NCBI GenBank assembly: GCA_902771935.1
Contig: CACXYM010000008.1
Span: 42,453 to 106,452, forward strand
Length of the DNA: 64,000 bases
Reading direction: 5' to 3'
DNA from: an uncultured Bacteroidales bacterium
Lineage (GTDB): Bacteria > Bacteroidota > Bacteroidia > Bacteroidales > Paludibacteraceae
Part shown: in pieces, positions 7,814 to 15,749 of the stretch
How positions within the stretch are numbered: the first letter of the stretch is position 1
Layout: each line of letters opens with the position of its first letter
The notes under the pieces: generated by a model
Seen by the model: only the letters and a program-made list of their open reading frames with translations
What the model was told of the DNA's origin: nothing
The model's database searches: none
Translations under genes and position numbers: made by a program

Positions 7814-8746
7814 CCCCCCCCGAAGCCATTCGCACTCATGCAACCTAGGCACATTAAAGAACGAATGAATCAGATACATATTCATCGAGTACTTTCCAAG
7901 GAAAGCCCCACCTCTCATGAGAGTCGAGGAATTTCTACATATAAAAATCACACTTAACACAATGGATATAGTTACTATAGCATCAACTCTCAACTCATTT
8001 AAATCAGATAATTTACTTCTTAATAAGATTGCCAATCCTAAAAATATAAGAGATATAAGAGCATATGATATTTTTGCCTTCGTATCTGCAAAAGTAATCT
8101 TATCGAGTTTTCCTTCAAATAATTTCCAGTAGATGCCAACTATAAAAGGAAATAACCAAATATTTAACTCAATGATTCGGAATGTGTATGCATCTCCTAA
8201 TAGCAAATATACCACGCTTATTACAAAAGCTAAAATAGGCACCCGCTTTATGACTTCGTATAATAGGGGAAAGATTAAGTACAGCACCAATATTAACTGA
8301 TTAAACCACCAAGTTCTTATGTATGAACATCCTCCATTGATACCTAGTATTTCGAAAAGAATTCGTTTTGGTATATTAAGTCCGGCGTACGCAATATCAA
8401 ATGTCCTCCCTAAAATAAAAACACCGAATGGGATAAACAGCAACAAAATAAACCAATAGTTGGTGTAAAATTTTATAAGTCGATTCAGCACAAAACGTAA
8501 TTTACCTTTCGTATTTGTAGTATTTTCATATCCAGCCGACAGTCCATATCCTGAACAAAAAAGGAATATGGCTACACAAATCTTTCCAAAATTACCTATC
8601 CATGCAAATATTCCGGTATAAGGTACAACTCCATCTATTGGACATCCGTATAAGTGATGACATAACATAGCGAATATCGCTATGCCCTTCAAAAAATTAG
8701 TGTCCTGCTTAGACAAAGAAAAAATATTTACATTTTGTTCATCCAC
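7811..8746 (-). CDS. Acyltransferase-3 family membrane protein, truncated by a frame change at a G8 tract
   Basis: About 311 residues from the GTG at 8746, or 320 from an ATG at 8773 that would overlap the upstream gene more deeply. The GTG overlaps the upstream TAG by one base and fits the operon style. AT3 features are an early helix with IFAMLCHHLYG, further membrane helices, and GKYSMNMYLIHSFF near the end. Members acylate sugars using a cytoplasmic acyl donor. The frame stops inside a run of eight G (…LRGG, stop). With seven G it would continue for about 35 residues with one more membrane helix and end in an ATGA overlap with the next gene, giving about 346 residues, a usual family length. 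The gene therefore looks like a switch in the truncated state, or the tract was miscounted. Confidence 0.8.
   Translation of the reverse strand: MDEQNVNIFSLSKQDTNFLKGIAIFAMLCHHLYGCPIDGVVPYTGIFAWIGNFGKICVAIFLFCSGYGLSAGYENTTNTKGKLRFVLNRLIKFYTNYWFILLLFIPFGVFILGRTFDIAYAGLNIPKRILFEILGINGGCSYIRTWWFNQLILVLYLIFPLLYEVIKRVPILAFVISVVYLLLGDAYTFRIIELNIWLFPFIVGIYWKLFEGKLDKITFADTKAKISYALISLIFLGLAILLRSKLSDLNELRVDAIVTISIVLSVIFICRNSSTLMRGGAFLGKYSMNMYLIHSFFNVPRLHECEWLRGG
7814..7821. repeat. Homopolymer of 8 C (G8 on the coding strand)
   Basis: Uninterrupted C at 7814-7821 on the plus strand. It sits at the 3' end of the acyltransferase frame; its length decides whether the last membrane helix is made. Confidence 0.9.
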
Positions 8747-9081
8747 TATACAAAAAACAATATTACTCCACAAATTATTACTCCTATCGCGATTCCTTTT
8801 CGCAGCGTTATTCTTTCTTTAAATAAGATAAAAGCCATACACGGCACAAAGAGATAACTTAATGATTCTATTGTGCTTACTTCCTTCACTTGCACTCCTT
8901 TACTCATGCACCATATATTTAGCATCAGACTCCCAGTCATAATAGCATAGCCACCTATCACCCAGGGATTGAAATACTGCCTCCAAAAACCGACATAGTT
9001 CTGTCGTGCACCTTGCTTTAGCAACATCTGTGCACCGGCTGCTGCAAAAACGGATAATATGACGAGAATATAGTATATCAT
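8746..9081 (-). CDS. Small EamA/SMR-type transporter subunit (ArnE-like)
   Basis: 111 residues forming four membrane helices, the length of small multidrug resistance proteins and of the ArnE/ArnF subunits that flip undecaprenyl-phosphate-linked aminoarabinose. Features include an early helix with GAQMLLKQGAR and a last third with FKERITLRKGIAIGVIICG, as in EamA half-domains. The next gene upstream is a second protein of the same size, so the two probably form a heterodimer. With a GtrB/ArnC-like transferase in the same operon, flipping of a lipid-linked sugar is the likely job; a drug or metabolite exporter is less likely here. Confidence 0.72.
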   Translation of the reverse strand: MIYYILVILSVFAAAGAQMLLKQGARQNYVGFWRQYFNPWVIGGYAIMTGSLMLNIWCMSKGVQVKEVSTIESLSYLFVPCMAFILFKERITLRKGIAIGVIICGVILFFV

Positions 9082-9419
9082 TCTTTAGCGTACAACGCAA
9101 TACCTACAATTATTACACAAGCACCTAATATATTCATTGTCGTAATCACTTCGCCAAAGACCGCAAATGCAAGCAACATCACGAATATCAAGCTCGTGCC
9201 TTTAAACATATAGGCGGTGCTCAGTTCAACGCGTTTCAACACTTGCTGCCAACAGATTGCATATAGTCCCATCACGCCAATTGCTGCAGCTAAACCGATG
9301 CAATACGCAAACGATAAAAACTCTTGCTGCGCGGCATACTTTGTAAATAGCGTTACACAAGCATACAGCAAGTTAATGCCTATCAATACTCCATATTTCG
9401 TTATTGCATTCACAACCAC
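9078..9419 (-). CDS. Small EamA/SMR-type transporter subunit (ArnF-like)
   Basis: 113 residues with four membrane helices. The first helix contains NLLYACVTLFTKYAAQ, the third follows VELSTAYMFKGTSLIF, and the last is GACVIIVGIALYA. It is the partner of the following gene, joined by ATGA, and overlaps the acetyltransferase gene by ten bases. Pairs of unlike four-helix proteins are typical of heterodimeric SMR-type flippases such as ArnE/ArnF. Substrate assignment comes from context only. Confidence 0.7.
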   Translation of the reverse strand: MVVNAITKYGVLIGINLLYACVTLFTKYAAQQEFLSFAYCIGLAAAIGVMGLYAICWQQVLKRVELSTAYMFKGTSLIFVMLLAFAVFGEVITTMNILGACVIIVGIALYAKE

Positions 9420-10102
9420 CAGTGATAAATCGGTGTCGTCGATTTCTTAACAAACCCGTTCTTCTCGTACCATCGGCACGCACCCTTATTCGCAGCTTGG
9501 GTCGCCACATCAATAGTCGTCACACCTTTGTGATAAAGATAATACTCTAAAGTGGACATAATCATCGTGCCGATTCCTTGATGTTGGGCATCCGTATCCA
9601 CCGCCACCAATCCAATATGCGCTTTGTAGCCCTGATAATCCACAGTTATCATTCCTTGCGCTTTTCCATCCGGGCAATACACAAAGATCTGCTTATTCGT
9701 ACCTTCTTGCGGACATGCGTTCTCAATCCACCTGCGATATAACTGTTCATAACTTCCCTTCGGTAATCGCTCATCTAATTTGAAACGCGAATAACCTCCG
9801 CTCACCAAAGTCAGTTTATACAACGATGCACTCGGTTTAGGTTGCAGATAAAGCATCACATCCTTACTCTCAACTTTATTCTCGCAGCTCTTACTATACA
9901 ATATTTTCTCATCCACCAACTCCGCACCTTTCACATCAAAGGTAAGTCCATCCATACAGAACACATATATCAATTTATACTGACTTTTCAGTTTTTCATA
10001 CTGCGTCGCCAACTCCTTGGCATCGTCCGATGTCTGTATATCAGCTCTTCCTATCCGCAGACCGAAGAACGCGCTATCCCACTCTAACGTACGAATTTCC
10101 AT
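9410..10102 (-). CDS. wecD: dTDP-4-amino-4,6-dideoxygalactose N-acetyltransferase-like GNAT protein (WecD/RffC type)
   Basis: 230 residues. The N-terminus LEWDSAFFGLRIGR is the hallmark of WecD-type enzymes. The C-terminal GNAT domain has the acetyl-CoA loop AVDTDAQHQGIGTMIM (V/I-x-x-x-x-Q-x-x-G-x-G/A) and ends with WYEKNGFVKKSTTPIYHWW. WecD acetylates the 4-amino group of dTDP-Fuc4N made by WecE to give dTDP-Fuc4NAc, the donor used in enterobacterial common antigen. The presence of a WecE-like gene in the same operon supports this. The start codon overlaps the upstream TGA by one base (TGATG). Confidence 0.8.
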   Translation of the reverse strand: MEIRTLEWDSAFFGLRIGRADIQTSDDAKELATQYEKLKSQYKLIYVFCMDGLTFDVKGAELVDEKILYSKSCENKVESKDVMLYLQPKPSASLYKLTLVSGGYSRFKLDERLPKGSYEQLYRRWIENACPQEGTNKQIFVYCPDGKAQGMITVDYQGYKAHIGLVAVDTDAQHQGIGTMIMSTLEYYLYHKGVTTIDVATQAANKGACRWYEKNGFVKKSTTPIYHWWL

Positions 10103-11034
10103 CAGTCGATATTGAGTTTTTCGTTCACGATAAATGTTGGCCTATCTTTCGCCTTTTCAAACAACTTACCCAAATATATTCCCACAACACCTATTAGCGA
10201 AATGATGATTCCGCCAAGCAACCAAAGTGAAATAATCAAGCTAGCAAAACCCATGACTTCGATTAATCCCATAAAATAACGTACAATGAACACGATACCC
10301 ACAATGAAGGCAGCCAATGTTACTAACAACCCCATTTGAACCATGAGACGCATGGGTTTATCAGAGAAGGAAATTATGGTATCGAAAGCTAATTGGAATA
10401 GACGGCTGAGGTTGTAGGTAGATTTGCCTTCTGCACGTTCATCATGCTGTATAGGCAGATAAGCGCGTTTGAAACCAACCCACTGTATTTGCGTTGGAAA
10501 ATAACGCATAGCATCTCCCATGGAGAGTACCGCATTAATCACTTTGCGGTTATAGATACCGAAATTGGCAACCGAAGCGTCTTGTCTGGTTTCCGTGAGA
10601 TATGAGAATACCTTATAAAACATTTGGGAACCCATTTTCTTAAACCAACGATGTGAACGCTGAACACGTTGTGCCAATACTGAATCATACCCTTCTTGGG
10701 CTTTTTTATAAAGGTGAGGAATCTCTTCAGGACGATCTTGGAGGTCACAATCCATGACGACAATCCACTCACCGGTTGCGTAAGAAAGACCGGCGGTAAT
10801 GGCATAATGTTGACCAAAATTACGAGAGAGGTTCAGACCTTTGACACGCGGATTCTTCTTGCACTCGGCTTCTATAGCTGTCCAAGAATTATCCGGCGAG
10901 GCATCATTGACCAGAATGATCTCATAATCATCCGTGATTGAGGTAAGTGCTTCAACATTGCGCCGCACTAATTCAGCAACCAGGTTTGCTCCTCTATATA
11001 CAGGTGACACCACTGATATTTTTGTTTGTTTCAT
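10102..11034 (-). CDS. Undecaprenyl-phosphate glycosyltransferase, GtrB/ArnC type
   Basis: 310 residues. The N-terminal GT2 domain has ISVVSPVYRGANLV, DYEIILVNDASPDNSW, LNLSRNFGQHYAITAGL and VMDCDLQDRPEEI (DxD-type site near residue 95), the layout of polyprenyl-phosphate sugar transferases. Two C-terminal membrane helices follow (about residues 228-250 and 262-290), as in GtrB and ArnC. Such enzymes move a sugar from a nucleotide donor to undecaprenyl phosphate on the inner face of the membrane. Given the WecE/WecD pair and two flippase-like genes directly downstream, Fuc4NAc or another deoxyaminosugar is a good guess for the sugar. Confidence 0.85.
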   Translation of the reverse strand: MKQTKISVVSPVYRGANLVAELVRRNVEALTSITDDYEIILVNDASPDNSWTAIEAECKKNPRVKGLNLSRNFGQHYAITAGLSYATGEWIVVMDCDLQDRPEEIPHLYKKAQEGYDSVLAQRVQRSHRWFKKMGSQMFYKVFSYLTETRQDASVANFGIYNRKVINAVLSMGDAMRYFPTQIQWVGFKRAYLPIQHDERAEGKSTYNLSRLFQLAFDTIISFSDKPMRLMVQMGLLVTLAAFIVGIVFIVRYFMGLIEVMGFASLIISLWLLGGIIISLIGVVGIYLGKLFEKAKDRPTFIVNEKLNID

Positions 11035-11921
11035 ATTCTAAATATGCGTTTATACATCCTATATATTCTCGGCCATTTCAATCGCCATTTCAGCGATCCC
11101 GTCTGCAAACTATAATCAAATATTCCTACTAACTGCTTCGCCTCTTTTCGATACCGGCTATCAAACAAATAAGGATATAACCGTTGTATCATCTCTTTAT
11201 CAAAGAACCGGCGGAACTTGATATTTTTAGCACGAGCCTCAGCAAACTTATCTACAAAATATGGGATATGCTTTTGCAATGGAGCCAGCCGATGCATAGC
11301 TCGATTCTCTGCATCTTGTATATAATATGCATAGGGCCTCATATAGGAAGCTCCTCCATGAAGCATCATTAACCGCCACCACATATCCAAATCTTCCCCA
11401 TGTGTCATGCGCGTATCAAAAAGTCCCACCTCTATTGCATCATCCTTATTTACGCACGCACTACTTCCGGTAAATGCCATCGTAGCATAATTCCATCCTG
11501 ATACGCCTCGATAATAACTATCCTTCAATATCGGTTTCTCATCTCGATTAATTTGTATGCATCCCAATCCATATATACTCTTCCCAGGATAATCTGCTAT
11601 CAACCGCGTCATCTCCTTCAAAAAATCCTTATCCCATATATCATCCCCATCCAAGAAGGCAATATAATCACCTTGAGCAACTAATATTCCGGCATTGCGA
11701 GCAGAACTCACGCCACCGTTTGGCTGCTCAAGTATTTGTAATTTGTAATTGGTAATTGGTAATTTTGAGAAATACTCTTTTACTGTTAATAACGATTTAT
11801 CCGTAGAGCCATCATTGATAACAATCAGCTCCCAGTCCTTATAGGTTTGGGCAACTACTGATTCTATCGTCGACACGATGGAATGTTCTTTATTATAGAG
11901 TGGAATTACAACGCTTATCAT
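11031..11921 (-). CDS. Glycosyltransferase family 2 with a repeat-encoded insertion
   Basis: 296 residues. GT2 motifs are ISVVIPLYNKEHSI, WELIVINDGSTDKS, PNGGVSSARNAG and the DxD-type site FLDGDDIWDK near residue 93. Residues of about 52-62 (KLPITNYKLQI) are encoded by five perfect to near-perfect heptamers at 11734-11768; in relatives only a few residues separate this helix from the ILEQPN strand. The insertion lies in a surface loop away from the DxD. The gene joins both neighbours by ATGA. Donor and acceptor sugars are unknown. Confidence 0.87.
   Translation of the reverse strand: MISVVIPLYNKEHSIVSTIESVVAQTYKDWELIVINDGSTDKSLLTVKEYFSKLPITNYKLQILEQPNGGVSSARNAGILVAQGDYIAFLDGDDIWDKDFLKEMTRLIADYPGKSIYGLGCIQINRDEKPILKDSYYRGVSGWNYATMAFTGSSACVNKDDAIEVGLFDTRMTHGEDLDMWWRLMMLHGGASYMRPYAYYIQDAENRAMHRLAPLQKHIPYFVDKFAEARAKNIKFRRFFDKEMIQRLYPYLFDSRYRKEAKQLVGIFDYSLQTGSLKWRLKWPRIYRMYKRIFRI
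11734..11768. repeat. Heptamer array inside a GT2 gene
   Basis: Five 7-bp units: ATTTGTA twice, ATTGGTA twice, then ATTTTGA. It is the cleanest heptamer array inside a gene in this window. Confidence 0.9.
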
Positions 11922-12925
11922 TTGATTCGCTTTTCAATAAAATGCATTAATCGCTGTACAAGCTGCTTACATCTTCTGCACCAGAAACGAAGTACAAATC
12001 TACATTTCTCTTTCCCATTTAAGCAATCGACAATATATAAACTACCATTCTCAACTTGCTGTATTTGCCCTAAATAACTCGCCATACCATCGTTAGCGGA
12101 AAAATAAATATGTATTTTGCCATCTACACAGACAAGACAAGCTCGATACAATTTATGTGACCAAAAGTCTGTCAATCTACCGGATACTCTCAGTACTTCT
12201 TTTCCTTCTCCAAATTGTATCCCATCCTGAGAAGTATATAGCCACAGAGAATTATTATCTACATCGTGAATAAGTAGATAGTAGATTCCATCTATCAATT
12301 GCACGTCAATATGCCATGGCTTTACCTCCTGCTGTTTCCACACCGAACCAACCACCTCAAACAGGATTCCATCTTCCGATTCTGCCAACTGTATTCCCCT
12401 CTGCAAATTTGTGAACGTATCATCCACATAATACATCCTCCACTTCTCTCCCGTCCAAACCACTGCCGGAGATATAATTTCAAGTTTACAATTGTCCAAT
12501 GTCGATTTTCCATTGTCAAATGTAATCATCTCCCTATCCGACCAATGAATACCATCTACACTTTTCTTCCTCAAAATAGTAGTCTTCGCATCATTATTTT
12601 CCATCAACCGATAATAGCAATATAGCACCCCATCCTTCATCACCAAATGCGGATCACTATGGTAACTATGATTTGCCATCTGCTCATCTGTCAAATCATC
12701 TATTGGATTAGCATCTATTGTGTTCCAATGCATTCCATCATCTGAATAGTGAATACAGGGCAATTCCCACCTATCTTTATAAGGTGCCACATGGAATGGA
12801 GGGTAAGGCGTTTGAGCCATCCAAAACCGATGACCATTCCACCCTTCCGACACATATACCACGGATGGATGCCACGGATGTTGCGGCAAACAGCTCGGAA
12901 TCTCTATGTTGATAGGAGTTTTCAT
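11918..12925 (-). CDS. GH43/GH32-like beta-propeller protein
   Basis: 335 residues, apparently cytoplasmic (no signal peptide). Repeated blade motifs resemble glycosyl-hydrolase-like five-bladed propellers: CIHYSDDGMHWNTI, LRKKSVDGIHWSD, LAESEDGILFEVV and YTSQDGIQFGEG, each an S-x-D-G-x-x-(W/F) turn. HSDPHLVMKDGVLYCYYR carries a DPH/W-type element. Such domains occur in hydrolases and in domains attached to sugar transferases; without a clear catalytic triad I call it a propeller of unknown role in glycan assembly. A heptamer array (12481-12529) encodes about residues 133-148 (MITFDNGKSTLDNCKLEI). The C-terminal 25 residues are very basic. Confidence 0.65.
   Translation of the reverse strand: MKTPINIEIPSCLPQHPWHPSVVYVSEGWNGHRFWMAQTPYPPFHVAPYKDRWELPCIHYSDDGMHWNTIDANPIDDLTDEQMANHSYHSDPHLVMKDGVLYCYYRLMENNDAKTTILRKKSVDGIHWSDREMITFDNGKSTLDNCKLEIISPAVVWTGEKWRMYYVDDTFTNLQRGIQLAESEDGILFEVVGSVWKQQEVKPWHIDVQLIDGIYYLLIHDVDNNSLWLYTSQDGIQFGEGKEVLRVSGRLTDFWSHKLYRACLVCVDGKIHIYFSANDGMASYLGQIQQVENGSLYIVDCLNGKEKCRFVLRFWCRRCKQLVQRLMHFIEKRIK
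12481..12529. repeat. Heptamer array inside the propeller gene
   Basis: Seven 7-bp units around the words ACAATTG, TCCAATG, TCCATTG and TCAAATG, 49 bp in total, inside a loop between propeller blades. Confidence 0.65.
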
Positions 12926-12927
12926 TT

Positions 12928-13899
12928 TTATGCTTTATGTAAAAATCGCAAACGCATCCGTAATAATGCTTCTATGTTTACATATCCAAAAATTTTTCCA
13001 AACATGGTATATATCCAGCGTGTTCCCGTATAAGGCATGTATAATTCACTCTTCCTTAAATATTCCATTCCGTTCGCTTTGTCGTGCCGAGCAAATGCTT
13101 CACGTGCCTTTCCGTAATAAAAATCGGCAAAGGATGGTCGATATATTTGCGGCATTGCACCATACTTATCTATTAGCAAAGACTCATTTTTTCGATAATA
13201 CACCTCATTCAACTTAACTTTATCTATCTTTCCTTTTTCAAAACGTGATGATATACGAGATTCAGACTCGTATTCACGATAATTAAAAGTATGTATTGGA
13301 TAGTAAATAAATTCTGCTCCTGCCAATGCCAAACGGAAATGTAAGTCCGTCTCTTGGTGACGTGGCAACCATTTATCAAACAAGCCGATTTCTTGTAATT
13401 GTTTTTTGCGATGCAATGGACAGGTTATCAATATTTCCCAATGGAAAAAAGTAAACGCGATGGGGTCGTTTTGCAATTGCTGAAGCATCCCAGAAGAAAA
13501 AGAATAATCCGATATTTTTTTACTATCTCTATCTATCCGACCATAATCTCCAAATGGGATTTGATTAGATTGTAATGTTTGAATCTGTTCTAACTGAATT
13601 TTCAAACAATCCTTATCAAGTATATCATCAGCATCCAAGAACTTGATATACTCCCCTTTCGCATGTTCTATACCATTATTGCGAGCTCGGCATGCTCCGC
13701 TATTCGGTTGTTCGATTAAATGGATGCGTTTATCTATTCCAACATACTCTTTTGCAATTTCTCGTGAAGTATCAGTACTACCATCATCTATAATCAGCAA
13801 TTCCCAATCTTTATATGACTGAGACAGCACAGACTCTATTGCCTCTGACAAATATGCAGAAGCGTTATAGCATGGCATTATGATAGACACTTTTGTCAT
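12928..13899 (-). CDS. Glycosyltransferase family 2
   Basis: 323 residues. KVSIIMPCYNASAYL, ELLIIDDGSTDTSREI, NSGACRARNNGIEHAKG and the DxD site KFLDADDILDKDC near residue 93 define a GT2 enzyme. The C-terminal half contains LPRHQETDLHFRLALAGAEF, the region that in related enzymes holds the catalytic base (E/D near ETD). It lies two bases upstream of the propeller gene and overlaps the TupA-like gene by ATGA. Its place between a TupA-like ligase and the propeller gene gives no clue to the sugar. Confidence 0.88.
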   Translation of the reverse strand: MTKVSIIMPCYNASAYLSEAIESVLSQSYKDWELLIIDDGSTDTSREIAKEYVGIDKRIHLIEQPNSGACRARNNGIEHAKGEYIKFLDADDILDKDCLKIQLEQIQTLQSNQIPFGDYGRIDRDSKKISDYSFSSGMLQQLQNDPIAFTFFHWEILITCPLHRKKQLQEIGLFDKWLPRHQETDLHFRLALAGAEFIYYPIHTFNYREYESESRISSRFEKGKIDKVKLNEVYYRKNESLLIDKYGAMPQIYRPSFADFYYGKAREAFARHDKANGMEYLRKSELYMPYTGTRWIYTMFGKIFGYVNIEALLRMRLRFLHKA

Positions 13900-14819
13900 T
13901 TATTAAATTCTTCTAGCATTTCCTTTAGAGCCTCATCAGTATAGAACTCTTGAACACATCCTTGTGGAGTGAATGTTATTTCTCCGAACACTATCTTCCC
14001 ATTGATCTCATATAGATCAAATCGCACATACTCAAAATCTCGACATACATCTCTGGCCATTTGAACCATTCTATTCCAGTTCTTTGGTTGAGGGATCATT
14101 CGTCTATTCATATGCCATGAGGGTAAAATACGCTCCGTCCTGTTCCATGCCATATCATAATCATCGAAGCATACCTTCCCATGTGGATCATCCATATCCC
14201 GATTATAGCCAACAAAACAAGAATATGGCTCGCCATGAAAACAATGGAACTTATAATCTATTAAGCTTGATTCACCTAAAGTCTCCAAATATTTCTCAAC
14301 CACTATCCGAGGTTTTATCAATGCATATTGCCATTCTCCTGACAGCCACCCGAATTCCGTGTCTTTTAACCATTCAGCAAATTGTTTCTTCATAGCTGGC
14401 CAATCTGCGACAGATTTATCTATACAAATCCAATTGCGCCCAGATGCATTGGTCATCTTCATGACAAACTGATTTGGTAGCGCATCATAATCGATAGCAT
14501 CTACATTATCGTAAACGCCATAAATTTCATTTAGAGTATCTTCATACCCTTTAGATGCCACATACTCCCTCACTGCATATTTATCCACACACAGCGGTAT
14601 CAATTCACGCATCTTCGGATTATGGCTATTCTCCCAAGACAACTTAAGCAATGCCTGATTAAAATCTTCCGGTTGACAAAAATTCAAACGCCGCTTTGTC
14701 CAGTGCTCATAAAACATTTTAAGATATAACCTCAAACAATATTTAGACAAAAAATATGCACATGTTTCATTGTGCAACAGATAATTTTGTACTATATTTT
14801 TGATATGAGTTTTTTTCAT
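13896..14819 (-). CDS. TupA-like ATP-grasp protein, second copy
   Basis: 307 residues, same family as 2025-2951 but clearly divergent. QPEDFNQALLKLSW corresponds to the NP-x-x-(Y/F)-x-x-K-L-x-W region, FVMKMTNASGRNWICIDKS is the ATP-binding loop, and KIVFGEITFTPQGCVQEFY is the C-terminal E-x-T metal site. Two different TupA-like enzymes plus a third ATP-grasp gene in one operon suggest that several amino-acid-like groups, or one group at several sites, are attached to the glycan. This is an inference from family and copy number. A 15-base gap separates it from the upstream GT2 gene. Confidence 0.78.
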   Translation of the reverse strand: MKKTHIKNIVQNYLLHNETCAYFLSKYCLRLYLKMFYEHWTKRRLNFCQPEDFNQALLKLSWENSHNPKMRELIPLCVDKYAVREYVASKGYEDTLNEIYGVYDNVDAIDYDALPNQFVMKMTNASGRNWICIDKSVADWPAMKKQFAEWLKDTEFGWLSGEWQYALIKPRIVVEKYLETLGESSLIDYKFHCFHGEPYSCFVGYNRDMDDPHGKVCFDDYDMAWNRTERILPSWHMNRRMIPQPKNWNRMVQMARDVCRDFEYVRFDLYEINGKIVFGEITFTPQGCVQEFYTDEALKEMLEEFNK

Positions 14820-14834
14820 TATCTCGTCAAGTTA

Positions 14835-15749
14835 TTAATACAGCCATGATGGCTTCTCTTGAATATTTTCATTTCTACTAATTCTAATTTCTTTACGTTT
14901 CGCTACACAATATCGTAGAATGTCGAGTTGTTTCTTTGCTAAAGTCCAATTCCCATTGCAGAAATACGACATCCACTTTCTTATGATATATCGATATAGT
15001 CTTCTGAGACTCAACGGCTTATTGATATCCGTCCACTCAACCAACAAGAACTGCTTTTGACGCAACTGCGATCGTTCATTGGAGAATTCCGATGCATGAT
15101 GATCGTGCACTATTTTTGTTTCCGGACAGACTCCCACTTTGAATCCGTGATAGAGTACCCTTTTTAAATAATTATCGTCTTCCGCATATTGGAAAAATAG
15201 CGGGTCGAACCCACCGACATTTTCTAATGTCTTCCTAGACAAAAGCCACGCCGCAGCATGAATATATTCAGTTTCGTATACATCTTTCAGTTGATGGAAA
15301 TATAGATCCTCTATTAGAGATTTATTGGTTGGCTGTTTACAAAAACACTCCATTACTAATCCTTGCCCTTCAATATTGATATGCATAGGACTTAATATAC
15401 CAAACTCTGGATGTTGCTCTGCTATCTCTACCAATTTTTCTAACGTATCTGGAGCATCTAACCAAGCGTCCTGATTCAATAAGAACACATAATCGCATCC
15501 GTTATCCAACGCATACTGCATACCAATGTTGTTGGCTTTTCCGAATCCCAGATTCTCATTGGTCTTTATAAGATGTACTTCTGGAAAATGAGTCTTGATG
15601 TAATTAGCATCTTCTGTACCTTGTGAGTTATCCACCGCTACAACCTGTACTGGAATCACGCTCTCTCGTATCGAACCGAAGCACTTGTCGTACCAACGCT
15701 TACCTTTGTAGGTTACAACTATAACAAATATTTTTAACTTCTCATTCAT
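14835..15749 (-). CDS. Glycosyltransferase family 2, rhamnosyltransferase-like
   Basis: 304 residues. IFVIVVTYKGKRWYDKC, VVAVDNSQGTEDA, NENLGFGKANNIGMQYA and FLLNQDAWLDAPD (metal site NQDA where many GT2 enzymes have DxD) match the WbbL/rhamnosyltransferase-like branch. The later segment GGFDPLFFQYAEDDNYLKR holds the conserved E/D-D region of the catalytic base. The branch includes, but is not limited to, L-rhamnose transfer, so the sugar is uncertain. It overlaps the upstream LTA-synthase-like gene by eight bases. Confidence 0.85.
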   Translation of the reverse strand: MNEKLKIFVIVVTYKGKRWYDKCFGSIRESVIPVQVVAVDNSQGTEDANYIKTHFPEVHLIKTNENLGFGKANNIGMQYALDNGCDYVFLLNQDAWLDAPDTLEKLVEIAEQHPEFGILSPMHINIEGQGLVMECFCKQPTNKSLIEDLYFHQLKDVYETEYIHAAAWLLSRKTLENVGGFDPLFFQYAEDDNYLKRVLYHGFKVGVCPETKIVHDHHASEFSNERSQLRQKQFLLVEWTDINKPLSLRRLYRYIIRKWMSYFCNGNWTLAKKQLDILRYCVAKRKEIRISRNENIQEKPSWLY

